A stretch of 64,000 nucleotides of DNA from Planctomycetaceae bacterium (GCA_002723275.1 PBNZ01000019.1:1-64000); one strand, 5' to 3'; positions 19,327 through 27,457 are shown, numbered from the stretch's first letter. Translations and numbers: made by a program. The notes: a model not told the origin generated them from the sequence alone.

Positions 19327-20346
19327 ATGAAAAGACCAGATGGCCAAACGGTCTTCTTGGGTTCGGTGATTCTGATCGGCGGCCTCGTCGTGATCGGCCT
19401 CCTCGTTTATACACCTGGAAACGACGGTGAAGCAGGGGCGGCTCGGCGTCGTTCGAATTTGGAACTCGCAGATATTCCCTTCGACGGCCAGAGTGCTTAC
19501 GAAATGCTGAACAGGATTTGCAAACTTGGGTCGCGAGTGAGCGGATCCACCGGCATGTTGCAACAGCAGGAGATTCTGCGAGATCACTTCCAAGAACTCG
19601 GCGGACAAGTCGAGTTTCAGCGATTTCAGGTGCGACATCCGATTAACGGCACCGCGGTGCCGATGGCCAATTTAATTGTGCGATGGCATCCAGATCGCAA
19701 AGAGAGAATCTTGATCTGTGCCCATTACGATACTCGGCCGTTTCCCGATCGGGATCCAGATCCTCGAAAACGACGTGCTCTGTTTGTCGGCGCGAATGAC
19801 GGAGCCAGCGGTGTTGCGGTTTTGGCCGAGTTGGCGAAGTGGATGCCAGCATTCGATTCTAAGTTAGGAGTCGATTTCGTCCTCTTCGATGGCGAGGAAC
19901 TGGTTTATGACGACAACCGAGATCCTTATTTTTTGGGATCGCGTTATTTTTCCCAGGATTATGTTAGCCGTCCTCGAGATTATCGCTATCGAGTCGGAGT
20001 CTTATTGGACATGGTCGGCGATGGTGATCTTCAGATCTACCAGGAAAAGAACAGCATGCGTTGGATCGACTCTCGCCCCTTTGTGACGGCGATCTGGGAA
20101 ACCGCAAATAGCTTGGGGGTCAAGGAGTTTATTCCGCGTCGAAAACATGAGATTCGTGATGACCACTTGATGCTTCATGAAGTCGCGAAGATTCCCGCAT
20201 TGAACATCATTGATTTTGACTATCGTCGCCGCGGAAGTAACCAATCATTTTGGCACACGACGCAAGATACCCCCGACAAGTGCTCGGCGCTTTCGCTGGC
20301 GAAGGTGGGCTGGGTGGTTTCTGAATGGTTGAAGAAGCAAAGGTAA
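19327..20346 (+). CDS. M28-family peptidase / glutaminyl-peptide cyclotransferase-like protein
   Basis: A protein of 339 residues with an N-terminal membrane anchor (VFLGSVILIGGLVVIGLLVY, residues 9-28) and an extracytoplasmic zinc hydrolase domain. Metal and catalytic residues visible are H133 and D135 in CAHYDTRPF, D158 in GANDGASG, the DGEE pair at about 188-191, and a late His in FWHTTQDTPDKC. The FWHTTQDTPD segment and PFPDRDPD loop are typical of the glutaminyl cyclase branch, which forms N-terminal pyroglutamate. Aminopeptidase activity is the alternative. The frame extends upstream to 19192, but ATG 19327 directly precedes the anchor. The next gene starts 4 bp after the stop. Confidence 0.88.
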   Translation: MKRPDGQTVFLGSVILIGGLVVIGLLVYTPGNDGEAGAARRRSNLELADIPFDGQSAYEMLNRICKLGSRVSGSTGMLQQQEILRDHFQELGGQVEFQRFQVRHPINGTAVPMANLIVRWHPDRKERILICAHYDTRPFPDRDPDPRKRRALFVGANDGASGVAVLAELAKWMPAFDSKLGVDFVLFDGEELVYDDNRDPYFLGSRYFSQDYVSRPRDYRYRVGVLLDMVGDGDLQIYQEKNSMRWIDSRPFVTAIWETANSLGVKEFIPRRKHEIRDDHLMLHEVAKIPALNIIDFDYRRRGSNQSFWHTTQDTPDKCSALSLAKVGWVVSEWLKKQR

Positions 20347-20350
20347 ACAG

Positions 20351-20758
20351 ATGGCCTCCGTCGTACTAACCGCTTCGGGACTGGTATTGCTCTCGCTATT
20401 CTTGATCTACTCTGATTTCAAGAAATGGCGTGCGCTGTGTCGAGCGGATGTGGATCGGACCCGAATTTCTTTTGGACGGAGACAGATGCGTCGTCGGGTT
20501 TTCTCCAGTTCCTTGATCGGCATTGCCGGTATTGCGCTCCTTGGCAGTCCGTGGATGCTGGAACCGCGACAAAACCAATTCTGGTGGTATTGGACCGGCA
20601 TGTTGACGATGGTAATGCTGCTTGGTGTCATGGCCTGTTTCGATGCTTTGGATTCTGTCCGTTATTTTCGAAACGTCCAGCATCAGTTGCTCCTGAAACG
20701 ACAGGAGTCTTTGAGGGTCTCAAGCGATGGGGACGCCAAAATCCAGGAATCACCGTGA
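20351..20758 (+). CDS. Three-helix membrane protein, unknown
   Basis: A protein of 135 residues with three predicted membrane helices (VVLTASGLVLLSLFLIYSDF; FSSSLIGIAGIALLGSPWML; YWTGMLTMVMLLGVMACFDA) separated by basic loops, ending in a polar tail. It starts 4 bp after the M28 stop, so translational coupling is likely. No family is recognised. It may assist or anchor the M28 protein, but that is inference from position only. Confidence 0.7.
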   Translation: MASVVLTASGLVLLSLFLIYSDFKKWRALCRADVDRTRISFGRRQMRRRVFSSSLIGIAGIALLGSPWMLEPRQNQFWWYWTGMLTMVMLLGVMACFDALDSVRYFRNVQHQLLLKRQESLRVSSDGDAKIQESP

Positions 20759-20853
20759 TCATTGACCGAAATGGTTTATCTGCCTTAAGATCATAGATGA
20801 TCTTTGACTGCAGATCGTCTTGTCGAAATTGATGGAACCCGGCGGAAGAATCT

Positions 20854-21504
20854 ATGGATCCCCTTCATCTTTGCATCGCGCTGGGGCCCTTGTCCGTCTA
20901 TCTCATGTTGATCGGTTGGATCAATCTCTCTTCAAGGCCTTTTGTAACCAGTGGAACCCGTGACCTGATTGCGTTGGCGATTGCTCTGTCTGGTTTGGTG
21001 GTAGCCGGCCCTTTTGAGTTATTTATGCCGGAGACTGCAGCGGTCTACTTTCAGGCTTGGATTTGGCCGCCATTGATTAGCTTGTATCTGCTTTGTGCCA
21101 CGTTGGTGGCCATGCTGATGCGCCCGCGCATCGTCGTCTATAACGTAACGGCTGAGCAACTTTACCCCGTTCTCGAATCAGCGGCAGCGGAACTTGCCCC
21201 AGAGCACCGGTGGGTTGGCCACAGTCTGGTGATGCCTCAATTGGGAGTGCATTTGAATCTCGAACAATTTGGCCCCATGCGAAATGTTCAACTCGTCTCG
21301 GTCGGAGGGCGTCAGGATCTAGTCGCCTGGAGGCGATTAGAGCTTGAGCTTCGAAAGGGCCTAAGAGACCTGAAGGTAGGAATCAATCCGAGAGGTTTTA
21401 GTCTGCTGTTCTTTGGCATGATCATGGCGGTACTGATGGTCTATTCGATGGTCAGCCAGCCTGAAGAAATTGTCGCATCGCTCTCCGATTTCTTGAGGCG
21501 TTGA
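20854..21504 (+). CDS. Membrane protein with internal soluble domain, unknown
   Basis: A protein of 216 residues. Three N-terminal helices (HLCIALGPLSVYLMLIGWIN; LIALAIALSGLVVAGPFELF; WPPLISLYLLCATLVAMLM) are followed by a soluble alpha/beta domain of about 80 residues (residues 95-180) and a last helix (SLLFFGMIMAVLMVYSMV). I recognise no named family. It is 95 bp downstream of the previous membrane protein, probably in the same cluster. Confidence 0.7.
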   Translation: MDPLHLCIALGPLSVYLMLIGWINLSSRPFVTSGTRDLIALAIALSGLVVAGPFELFMPETAAVYFQAWIWPPLISLYLLCATLVAMLMRPRIVVYNVTAEQLYPVLESAAAELAPEHRWVGHSLVMPQLGVHLNLEQFGPMRNVQLVSVGGRQDLVAWRRLELELRKGLRDLKVGINPRGFSLLFFGMIMAVLMVYSMVSQPEEIVASLSDFLRR

Positions 21505-21851
21505 GCTGCCGGAAAACTGAGTTGGCCCAGCGATGAATGCGTTGTGACGGTAAAGGGGCCCCGAAAATCCAACCTTCATGGTGAGCCGACGCTCCGATAA
21601 TACGGCCTGAATCACGGCCAAACGGGCGCTTCTTACCGGTTGGGTTGAGTTGGCGGCCACTTCAGCCGGGAGCCAGCATCGCCAGCGATCAGCCTGGCCT
21701 GTCCAGGAGCCATTTCTCCAAAATTGATTCGCTGAAGATCGACCAGCCACCCTTGATCCGGAAGCTCGAAACGGCTAAATTACGGGTTTCCCATGATCCA
21801 AACCACTCTCCCGGGGCCAATGCTTCCCGGGGAATCAGCGGAGGAATGACG
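21505..21851 (+). other. Leader/intergenic region upstream of rplM
   Basis: A 347-bp region without a convincing gene. Near the 3' end, CCCGGG at 21810-21815 and 21826-21831 can pair across a 10-nt loop, and the GGAGG Shine-Dalgarno follows 8 nt later. The region could carry the promoter and an autoregulatory leader of the L13-S9 operon. I see no similarity to a specific published leader class. Confidence 0.4.
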
Positions 21852-22295
21852 GTGCCTGCCGTAAAGACTTATATGGCCAAACCGGGTGAAGTCGACACCA
21901 AATGGTGGTTGGTGGACGCCCAGGATAAAATCGTTGGTCGTCTGGCGAGTGAGATCGCCGTGATTCTGATGGGGAAACATCGACCCACATACACACCGCA
22001 TGTCGACACGGGTGACTTTATCGTCGTCGTGAATGCGGAAAAGGTAGCGTTCTCCGGTAACAAATGGACTCAGAAGACCTACACCCGTTACACGGGGTAT
22101 CCGGGCTTGCGAGTTCAGACTGCTGAAGAAGTCCTGGATCGGAAGCCAGAGCAAATTCTCCGAGAGGCTGTGCGACGGATGTTGCCCAAGAATCGCTTGG
22201 GACGGCAGATGCTCTCAAAACTAAAAATCTACGTTGGACCTGATCATCCGCACCAAGCTCAACAGCCGGAGCCGAAGGATTTGGGTGCCAAGTAA
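21852..22295 (+). CDS. rplM: 50S ribosomal protein L13
   Basis: A 147-residue large-subunit protein. Signature stretches are [20 protein letters not shown], the [20 protein letters not shown] block, and [20 protein letters not shown]. The start is decided by the ribosome site: GGAGG touches the ATG at 21846 too closely, but stands 7-8 nt before GTG at 21852, so GTG is chosen. The frame is open upstream to 21645 without coding character. rpsI follows after 42 bp in the usual L13-S9 operon order. Confidence 0.97.
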   Translation: MPAVKTYMAKPGEVDTKWWLVDAQDKIVGRLASEIAVILMGKHRPTYTPHVDTGDFIVVVNAEKVAFSGNKWTQKTYTRYTGYPGLRVQTAEEVLDRKPEQILREAVRRMLPKNRLGRQMLSKLKIYVGPDHPHQAQQPEPKDLGAK

Positions 22296-22337
22296 CTTTT
22301 CATCTTGGTTGAGAAATAATCTCCCTCAGGAGTAGGC

Positions 22338-22751
22338 ATGGTTACGATTCGAAAAGATAAGCTGACCAATGACGCCTTGGGTACAGGGCGACGGAAGTCG
22401 TCTGTTGCTCGCGTTCGAATTCGGGCGGGCAGTGGCAAAGTCACGGTCAACAAAAAGAGCCTGGAAGAGTACTTTCCGATCGAACAAGACCGAAGATCGC
22501 TCCTGCAACCACTGGAAGAGTCAGGCAAGCTCGCAGAGGTCGACGTTCTGATTCGTGTTCATGGTGGTGGGACCACTGGCCAGTCGGGTGCATGTCGCAT
22601 GGGCATCGCTCGTGCCTTGGTCAGTTACGACACGGAAGTATTCTCCGCGATGCGTGAAAACGGGTTCCTTACTCGTGATTCCCGCATGAAGGAACGAAAA
22701 AAGCCAGGTTTGCGTGGTGCCCGTCGTGGTACTCAGTTCTCGAAACGTTAG
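22338..22751 (+). CDS. rpsI: 30S ribosomal protein S9
   Basis: A 137-residue small-subunit protein whose C-terminal tail reaches the P site. The GTGRRKSSVARVRI motif, the GGGTTGQSGACRMGIARAL block and the strictly conserved ending KPGLRGARRGTQFSKR are present. AGGAG stands just upstream of the ATG. It is the second gene of the rplM-rpsI operon and is followed 29 bp later by a strong terminator. Confidence 0.98.
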   Translation: MVTIRKDKLTNDALGTGRRKSSVARVRIRAGSGKVTVNKKSLEEYFPIEQDRRSLLQPLEESGKLAEVDVLIRVHGGGTTGQSGACRMGIARALVSYDTEVFSAMRENGFLTRDSRMKERKKPGLRGARRGTQFSKR

Positions 22752-22780
22752 AACGGCAACCCTCTGGATCAAATCAAGAG

Positions 22781-22810
22781 ACGGCTCGCTATTGGCGAGC
22801 CGTTTTTTTT
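22781..22810 (+). terminator. Rho-independent terminator of rplM-rpsI
   Basis: A perfect 9-bp stem, ACGGCTCGC (22781-22789) and GCGAGCCGT (22795-22803), with a 5-nt loop, followed by an unbroken T-run to 22810. It lies 29 bp after the rpsI stop. Confidence 0.95.
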
Positions 22811-23040
22811 GTGGGGGTTCAAAAAGTGTCGAGATACGGTCGTAGGGCTGCTACGCAGTCGTCGCCGTCCGATTCTTTCGGTTGTTGTCTAAGTTGCCTT
22901 GGCGTCAAGCTCATCGGACCGTCCGACGCTTCTTCCGTAATCCGTCGCTTCGATTCCGGTTCACGTGGCGATGGTTGCACTCCTCGTGATAGAATCAAAG
23001 GGCAATCAACATCATTCACTTTATCCAAGGGTACAGAGCC

Positions 23041-24786
23041 TTGTGTCGCCGAATCGTCATTCCGAACATTGTTCTTCTGGTCTCCTCGCTGTTCGCATCG
23101 GCTGTTCAAGCCGAGTTAACGCCTGAAGAAGTTGCCATCATCTGCGTCCAGGGTAGTCGCGAGTCGAGGGCAGTCGCGTCCTACTACGCCAAGGTTCGTA
23201 ACGTACCAACCGACCAGATCATGCAGTTGAATGTAAAACCGGGTGAAGACTTGAGCCAAGAGGAATGGGCGAATACGGTTCGTCCGGCCATTCGACGCTG
23301 GTTGGCCGAAAAAGATCTGCATGGGAAGGTCCGATGTTTGGTCACTGTCTGGGATGTGCCGCTCCGCATTCGCAAGGTTGGGGAAGATCCAGAGTTGAGT
23401 CAGTTGGCAAGATATCTGGCGGATGAGCGCACCTTGAGAGTAGCACGCATCCGGGAGGCGATTTCGTCGTTGAACCAGATTGGCGGTGTCGATTTGGAAG
23501 CTGACTCTTCGATCGGTCCCGATTCTGCCATTGATGAGGTGAAGGCTGCGTTGGACAAGGCACTCTCAGCTGCTCAAGGTACGATCTTGCAGTTGGAGGA
23601 TGGTTCCGAGAAGCAAGCTGCGCAACAAATTTTGCAGCGAGCTTATGTGACTTGTCTTGGCCTTAACATGATGGCGCAAAGTTTAGCGCGACAAGTGGGA
23701 GCTGGTGATGCCGCAAATCCACAAGTTCGAGCTCAATTTGAAAGCCTCCGTGGTCGCGTACAGGGGCTCCGTGAAGGGAGAGCTGCCCTTGCACGAACTC
23801 AGCCGGGCTTGAATCGAGATCCCCAGATATTGGGTTTGCTTGAGTTGAGTGACGGTCTGCTGGGTAGTCTTGTCTGGATCGATGATCAGAAAAAGACCCT
23901 TGAGAAGAATGAAACGTATGCGAGTTTCGATAGCGAACTTGCTCTGATCGCGTGGGAAGATTATTCCAACATTCGCTGGCAACCAAACTATTTGAACTAT
24001 CGTTTCGACCTATCGACGATTCGAACCTACAAGCCAACCTATATGGTGGCGAGACTGGAAGCACCCACCCTCAAGTTGACTCGCAAGATCATTGATGATG
24101 CCATTGCGACGGAAAAAGAAGGATTGAAGGGCAAGGTCTATCTTGATGCACGTGGCCTGGCAGTGCTGGAAGATACACCTACCCCGGGTAGCTATGAGGA
24201 CTATGACCGGACCTTGTTGTTGACCGCTGACCTGATCCGCAAGCATACGGATCTGGAAGTTGTTATGAACAACGAACAATCGCTCTTTCAGGAAGGTGAA
24301 TGCCCGGACGCGGCACTCTATTGCGGATGGTATTCGTTGGCGAAATACGTGGATGCGTTTGACTGGGTACCCGGCGCCGTGGCCTTCCATATGGCGAGTG
24401 GTGAAGCCGCGACGTTGCGGAATCCGGAGAGCCAAGTATGGTGCAAACGTATGCTTGAGGATGGCGTCGCGGCCACGCTCGGGCCAGCTTATGAACCGTA
24501 CATTATGGCGTTTCCTCGGCCGAATGAATTTTTCGCATTACTGCTGAGTGGCAAATACACCCTGGCCGAATGCTACTTCCGCTGCAATCCTTACAACTCG
24601 TGGACGATGCTGCTGGTCGGTGATCCCCTGTATTCGCCTTTCCGTGCAGCACCAGCGTTGAAGATGGATGGCTTAGATGCCGCTACCCGCCGCCTGATTG
24701 ACGGCCCTGCTGGCTTACTCAGTGGTTCTGCAGACGATAACACGTCCGTGGATGATGCATCAACGGAAGATCAACCGACCGAATGA
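23041..24786 (+). CDS. TIGR03790-family secreted protein
   Basis: A protein of 581 residues with a signal peptide (IVLLVSSLFASAVQA, cut before ELTPEEV). The family pattern is the N-terminal block VAIICVQGSRESRAVASYYAKVRNVP with TVWDVPLRIR, and the C-terminal VPGAVAFHMASGEAATLRNP, PYIMAFPRPNEFFALLLSGK and LLVGDPLYSPF. These recall caspase/gingipain-like alpha/beta folds, but no catalytic Cys-His pair can be assigned by eye. A helical insert at residues 120-260 separates the halves. The start is TTG at 23041, with AAGGG about 12 nt upstream. Four bases after its stop begins the probable selenoprotein gene, so the two are likely co-translated. Confidence 0.85.
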   Translation: MCRRIVIPNIVLLVSSLFASAVQAELTPEEVAIICVQGSRESRAVASYYAKVRNVPTDQIMQLNVKPGEDLSQEEWANTVRPAIRRWLAEKDLHGKVRCLVTVWDVPLRIRKVGEDPELSQLARYLADERTLRVARIREAISSLNQIGGVDLEADSSIGPDSAIDEVKAALDKALSAAQGTILQLEDGSEKQAAQQILQRAYVTCLGLNMMAQSLARQVGAGDAANPQVRAQFESLRGRVQGLREGRAALARTQPGLNRDPQILGLLELSDGLLGSLVWIDDQKKTLEKNETYASFDSELALIAWEDYSNIRWQPNYLNYRFDLSTIRTYKPTYMVARLEAPTLKLTRKIIDDAIATEKEGLKGKVYLDARGLAVLEDTPTPGSYEDYDRTLLLTADLIRKHTDLEVVMNNEQSLFQEGECPDAALYCGWYSLAKYVDAFDWVPGAVAFHMASGEAATLRNPESQVWCKRMLEDGVAATLGPAYEPYIMAFPRPNEFFALLLSGKYTLAECYFRCNPYNSWTMLLVGDPLYSPFRAAPALKMDGLDAATRRLIDGPAGLLSGSADDNTSVDDASTEDQPTE

Positions 24787-24790
24787 TCTG

Positions 24791-25312
24791 ATGAAGAGTC
24801 TTGTGGGTTCCCCAGCCGTCCTGTTTGAACTTCCAGATTCAAGCGGAAAGATGCACAAGCTTGCGGATTACCGTGGCCAGCAACTGTTGATGGTGTTTCA
24901 TCGTCATCTTTCGTGACTGCCCTGTCAGGAACATCTGTTGCAGTTGCAACAGGCGACCGAGCTGCTGCAGCGGCGGGAGATAGCCGTCGTTGTCGTGACG
25001 TTCGAACAAGCGTGGCGAGCGGCACAGTACTTGAGCGAGACGCAATTCCCTTGGCCGCTGTTGCTTGACACGGATAGGTCGCTCTATACCGCCTATGGCA
25101 TGGATCGCGGTTCAGCACGCGAAGTGATGGGGTTGCGAAATTGGAAACTCTTTTTGCAGCTTCTTTGGCGGGGCCGTCGTGTCCATCGCCCGACGGATGA
25201 TATCTATCAGCTGGGAGGAGATGTTTTGATCGATGCACAGGGCATCGTTCGCCAGCATCATGTGGCTCGTGGCCCAAGTCGTCGCCTGTCCATTGAACAA
25301 CTATTGGGATGA
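24791..25312 (+). CDS. Peroxiredoxin-like (AhpC/TSA, SelL-like) protein with in-frame UGA, probable selenoprotein
   Basis: The frame from ATG 24791 to TGA 25310-25312 has 173 codons and is interrupted once, by TGA at 24914-24916 (residue 42). Around it the protein reads VFHRHLS-U-LPCQEHLLQL. The AhpC/TSA-like family to which SelL and PRXL2 proteins belong has F-x-R-H-x-x-CxxC-R/Q-E here, so the UGA replaces the first Cys and Cys45 is kept (UxxC). Upstream residues 1-40 form the first strand and helix of the thioredoxin fold, and downstream residues 46-173 complete it (AVVVVTFEQAWRAAQYL; PWPLLLDTDRSLYTAYGM; GGDVLIDAQGIVRQHHVA). A bacterial SECIS-like hairpin follows the UGA. The likely role is a thiol/selenol redox enzyme in the cytoplasm. 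A nonsense mutation is the alternative. The gene starts 4 bp after the TIGR03790 stop and overlaps the end of bioF by 12 bp. Confidence 0.82.
24914..24952 (+). promoter_or_regulatory. Candidate bacterial SECIS element with UGA codon
   Basis: UGA at 24914-24916, then CTGTTGC (24935-24941) perfectly complementary to GCAACAG (24946-24952) across the loop AGTT (24942-24945). A U-G pair (24934/24953) can extend the stem. The loop begins 26 nt after the UGA and has G at its second position followed by U, in line with the bacterial consensus (loop roughly 16-37 nt downstream, a G in the first two loop positions). The stem lies inside the coding region, as bacterial SECIS elements do. Confidence 0.75.
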
Positions 25313-26479
25313 CGTCGAGGCTGCCTTGCAGCGGCCCAATTGGTCTACCAAAGCTTCACAATGTTCTTCTCGATGAAGATAGCTGAGGCTGATGCGGAGT
25401 CGGGATTCGCCGGGGGCGACCGTGGGTGGGCGAATCGCGGGTACATAGATGCCACGGCTCAAAAGTGACTGAGATAACGCGAGTGCGTCTGTTGCTTGCC
25501 CGACGATCACGGGAATAATATGGTCATTTCCCGCCGGCAGCTCCCAGCCTTGAGCGGAAATCTTGGTTCGTAGCCATTGAGCTCTTTCCAGAAGTTCTCG
25601 CCGCCGATAAGGCTCATGTTCAACGTTTTGCAGAGCTGCTAGTGTTGCGGTGCAGGCCGCAGCGGGTAGGGCAGTCGAGAAAACTTGTGATCTTGCTCGA
25701 TTATAGAGCCAGCGAATCAGAGGTTCGCTACCCGTTACAAATCCCCCGATCGATCCGAAGGCCTTGCTAAAGTTTCCGGTTCGGACAGCGACACGGTCCT
25801 CGACACCCATCGCTTCGCATGCGCCTCTTCCCAAAGATCCGAGCACACCAGTGGCGTGAGCTTCGTCGACGATTAAGATCGCCTCGTATTGTTCTGCCAG
25901 GGCGACAAGGTCGGGTAGGGGAGCGACATCGCCGTCCATGCTGAAGAGTCCATCCGTGACAATCAGCTTCCGCCGGTATTGGCTGGTATCTCGCAATTGG
26001 TTGCGGAGGAAGTCCATATCAACGTGCGGGTAGATCTGAATGTCGGCTCGCGAAAGCCGACAACCGTCGATCAGGCTCGCATGGTTCTTTTCATCGCTGA
26101 AGATCACATCGCCTCGGCCGGCAAGGCTTGTGAGCGTTCCGACATTTGCAGCGTATCCTGTTGGAAAGACTAATGCCGCATCAGTACCCTCGAACTTGGC
26201 GAGTGCTTTTTCCAGTTTGTCGTGCTGAGACGAACGACCGGTCAAGGACGCGCTCGCTCCGCTGCTCCATCCGTATTCCGCAATCGCCTCCATGACGGTA
26301 CGGCAAATCCCTACGTCATTGGCGAGCCCAAGATAGTCGTTGGCTCCAAAATTGATACAAGATCGACCGTCCAGGTTGATCTCGAGCGTCTGGGGGCCGT
26401 GACGAACGGTTGGAATGCGGCGTAAATGTTGCGACTCGAGTTTTTCGAGTTCTTCCGAAATCCAATTTAACGGGTTCAT
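25301..26479 (-). CDS. bioF: 8-amino-7-oxononanoate synthase-like alpha-oxoamine synthase
   Basis: A PLP-dependent fold-type I enzyme of 392 residues joining pimeloyl-ACP/CoA and L-alanine in biotin synthesis. The family blocks are NFGANDYLGLAND, GWSSGASASLTGRSSQHDKLE, DEKNHASLIDGCRLS, and IVDEAHATGVLGSLGRG (PLP-binding Asp/His). The Schiff-base lysine is K239 in RTGNFSKAFGSIGG. No other biotin gene is nearby, so a related alpha-oxoamine synthase (2-amino-3-ketobutyrate CoA ligase or serine palmitoyltransferase type) remains possible, although length and motifs favour BioF. It converges on the UGA-containing gene with a 12-bp overlap. Confidence 0.85.
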   Translation of the reverse strand: MNPLNWISEELEKLESQHLRRIPTVRHGPQTLEINLDGRSCINFGANDYLGLANDVGICRTVMEAIAEYGWSSGASASLTGRSSQHDKLEKALAKFEGTDAALVFPTGYAANVGTLTSLAGRGDVIFSDEKNHASLIDGCRLSRADIQIYPHVDMDFLRNQLRDTSQYRRKLIVTDGLFSMDGDVAPLPDLVALAEQYEAILIVDEAHATGVLGSLGRGACEAMGVEDRVAVRTGNFSKAFGSIGGFVTGSEPLIRWLYNRARSQVFSTALPAAACTATLAALQNVEHEPYRRRELLERAQWLRTKISAQGWELPAGNDHIIPVIVGQATDALALSQSLLSRGIYVPAIRPPTVAPGESRLRISLSYLHREEHCEALVDQLGRCKAASTSSQ

Positions 26480-26510
26480 CGTCGCGAATCACTTGTCCTG
26501 AGAATGGAAC

Positions 26511-26544
26511 AAAAATGCCCCGCAATGAAAAATCACACGGGGCA
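26511..26544 (-). terminator. Rho-independent terminator after the His/Cys-rich lipoprotein gene
   Basis: TGCCCCG (26516-26522) pairs with CGGGGCA (26538-26544) over a 15-nt loop. On the minus strand the stem is followed by TTTTTGTT. It lies about 31 bp past the lipoprotein gene's stop and before the bioF start. Confidence 0.85.
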
Positions 26545-26574
26545 CTGGTTCTCGTAATTGGCGGGAGTTGCCAA

Positions 26575-27045
26575 TTAGCTGTTCAGCTTGCAGCAAGCTG
26601 GGGCGCCCGCGTGCAGACCGCATTTTGTGCACTTGTCGCAATCAGTGTCGCACTTGTGAACGTTGGCTGCGAGATGGCCACAGTCACCACAAATGTCTTT
26701 TCCAGCACTGCTCTCGGGCAGTTTGACGCAACAGAGCGACGATCCTTCGGACAGTCCACAGTTGCCACATTTCTTGCCATCAGCACAGCATGATTCGGTT
26801 CCCTTCGACTCACCACAGCTACCACAAAGGATCGTCGAGGTATTGATTGAGGTGGTGTCGCTGTCGTGGGCATGATCGTGGTCATGGTCGTGACCGTGGT
26901 CATGGTCGTGATCATGTCCGTGATCGTCCGTGCTCGAGGAGGTGTTCGTTGTATTACTGTCACCACCTCCACTGCCGCCGTTGCAACCCCATGAAACGAT
27001 GGCGAAGAGAGCGACAAGAATTAAACCTAGACTGCTTTTCTTCAT
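26575..27045 (-). CDS. His/Cys-rich lipoprotein, probable metal binder
   Basis: A protein of 156 residues. An N-terminal lipoprotein-like signal (SSLGLILVALFAIVSWGC, Cys21; Trp at -2 is not canonical) leads to a Gly/Ser/Thr linker. Then comes an alternating His/Asp stretch at about residues 41-61 with ten His. The remainder carries four Cys modules of the form CxxCG-x8-CC: C74/C77/C86/C87, C93/C96/C105/C106, C119/C122/C132 (incomplete), and C139/C142/C151/C152, plus C136. It probably binds zinc, nickel, copper or another soft metal at the envelope. No known family is recognised. ATG 27045 has AGGAG about 10 nt upstream; a longer frame opens at 27081. It has its own terminator. Confidence 0.8.
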   Translation of the reverse strand: MKKSSLGLILVALFAIVSWGCNGGSGGGDSNTTNTSSSTDDHGHDHDHDHGHDHDHDHAHDSDTTSINTSTILCGSCGESKGTESCCADGKKCGNCGLSEGSSLCCVKLPESSAGKDICGDCGHLAANVHKCDTDCDKCTKCGLHAGAPACCKLNS

Positions 27046-27205
27046 TTCAATCATTCTCCTGATCAATAAGCTTTCTGGCAATTTCCTGAGTCGGTAAATG
27101 CTTGACCGCGGTAGGGTTTTCGTCGCCCTTCTCGATAAGCCATAAAATATACGTCACAAACTAGATTTCGTGTAGCTATTTTGGCTCAGATCAGCCGTTC
27201 GGCAG

Positions 27206-27457
27206 CTAGAAACCGTCGACTAACAAGTAGCCCAAACAGTCTCCCGGTTCGAAATCTGTTTCCTCAGGTACGCATTTTTCCACGATTCGGCCGTCTTCAG
27301 GTGCCGAAATGTCAAAGGTTATCGGATCGGCAATGATTTCCAGGATCCGATCCCCGCGTGTTACGCGAGCTCCTATAGGGACGAGCCAGAGACTGACCCG
27401 GTGTTTCGTCTCTGGCAGATCGAGGTCTGGTAGCCGAATCGCAACTCGTTCGCTCAT
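27206..27457 (-). CDS. Stand-alone lipoyl/biotinyl-like domain lacking the modified lysine
   Basis: A protein of 83 residues folding as a biotin/lipoyl carrier domain: VSLWLVPIGARVTRGDRILEI gives the first half-barrel and FDISAPEDGRIVEKCVPEETDF the second, with the usual GDCLGYLL end. At the hairpin where lipoyl domains have E-T-D-K-A and biotinyl domains M-K-M, the sequence is ADPITFDI, with Pro and no Lys, so it cannot be lipoylated or biotinylated in the usual way. It resembles barrel-sandwich hybrids that serve as binding modules. It is the last gene of the MoxR operon, 77 bp after the GTPase gene. Confidence 0.75.
   Translation of the reverse strand: MSERVAIRLPDLDLPETKHRVSLWLVPIGARVTRGDRILEIIADPITFDISAPEDGRIVEKCVPEETDFEPGDCLGYLLVDGF

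Noticed and set aside
24698-24937. Reading the UGA-containing gene as two short genes or a plain pseudogene
   Set aside because: The frame is identical on both sides of the TGA, the joined protein is a normal-length thioredoxin-fold protein, the stop falls exactly on a redox-Cys position, and a SECIS-like hairpin follows. Decay remains possible but is less likely.
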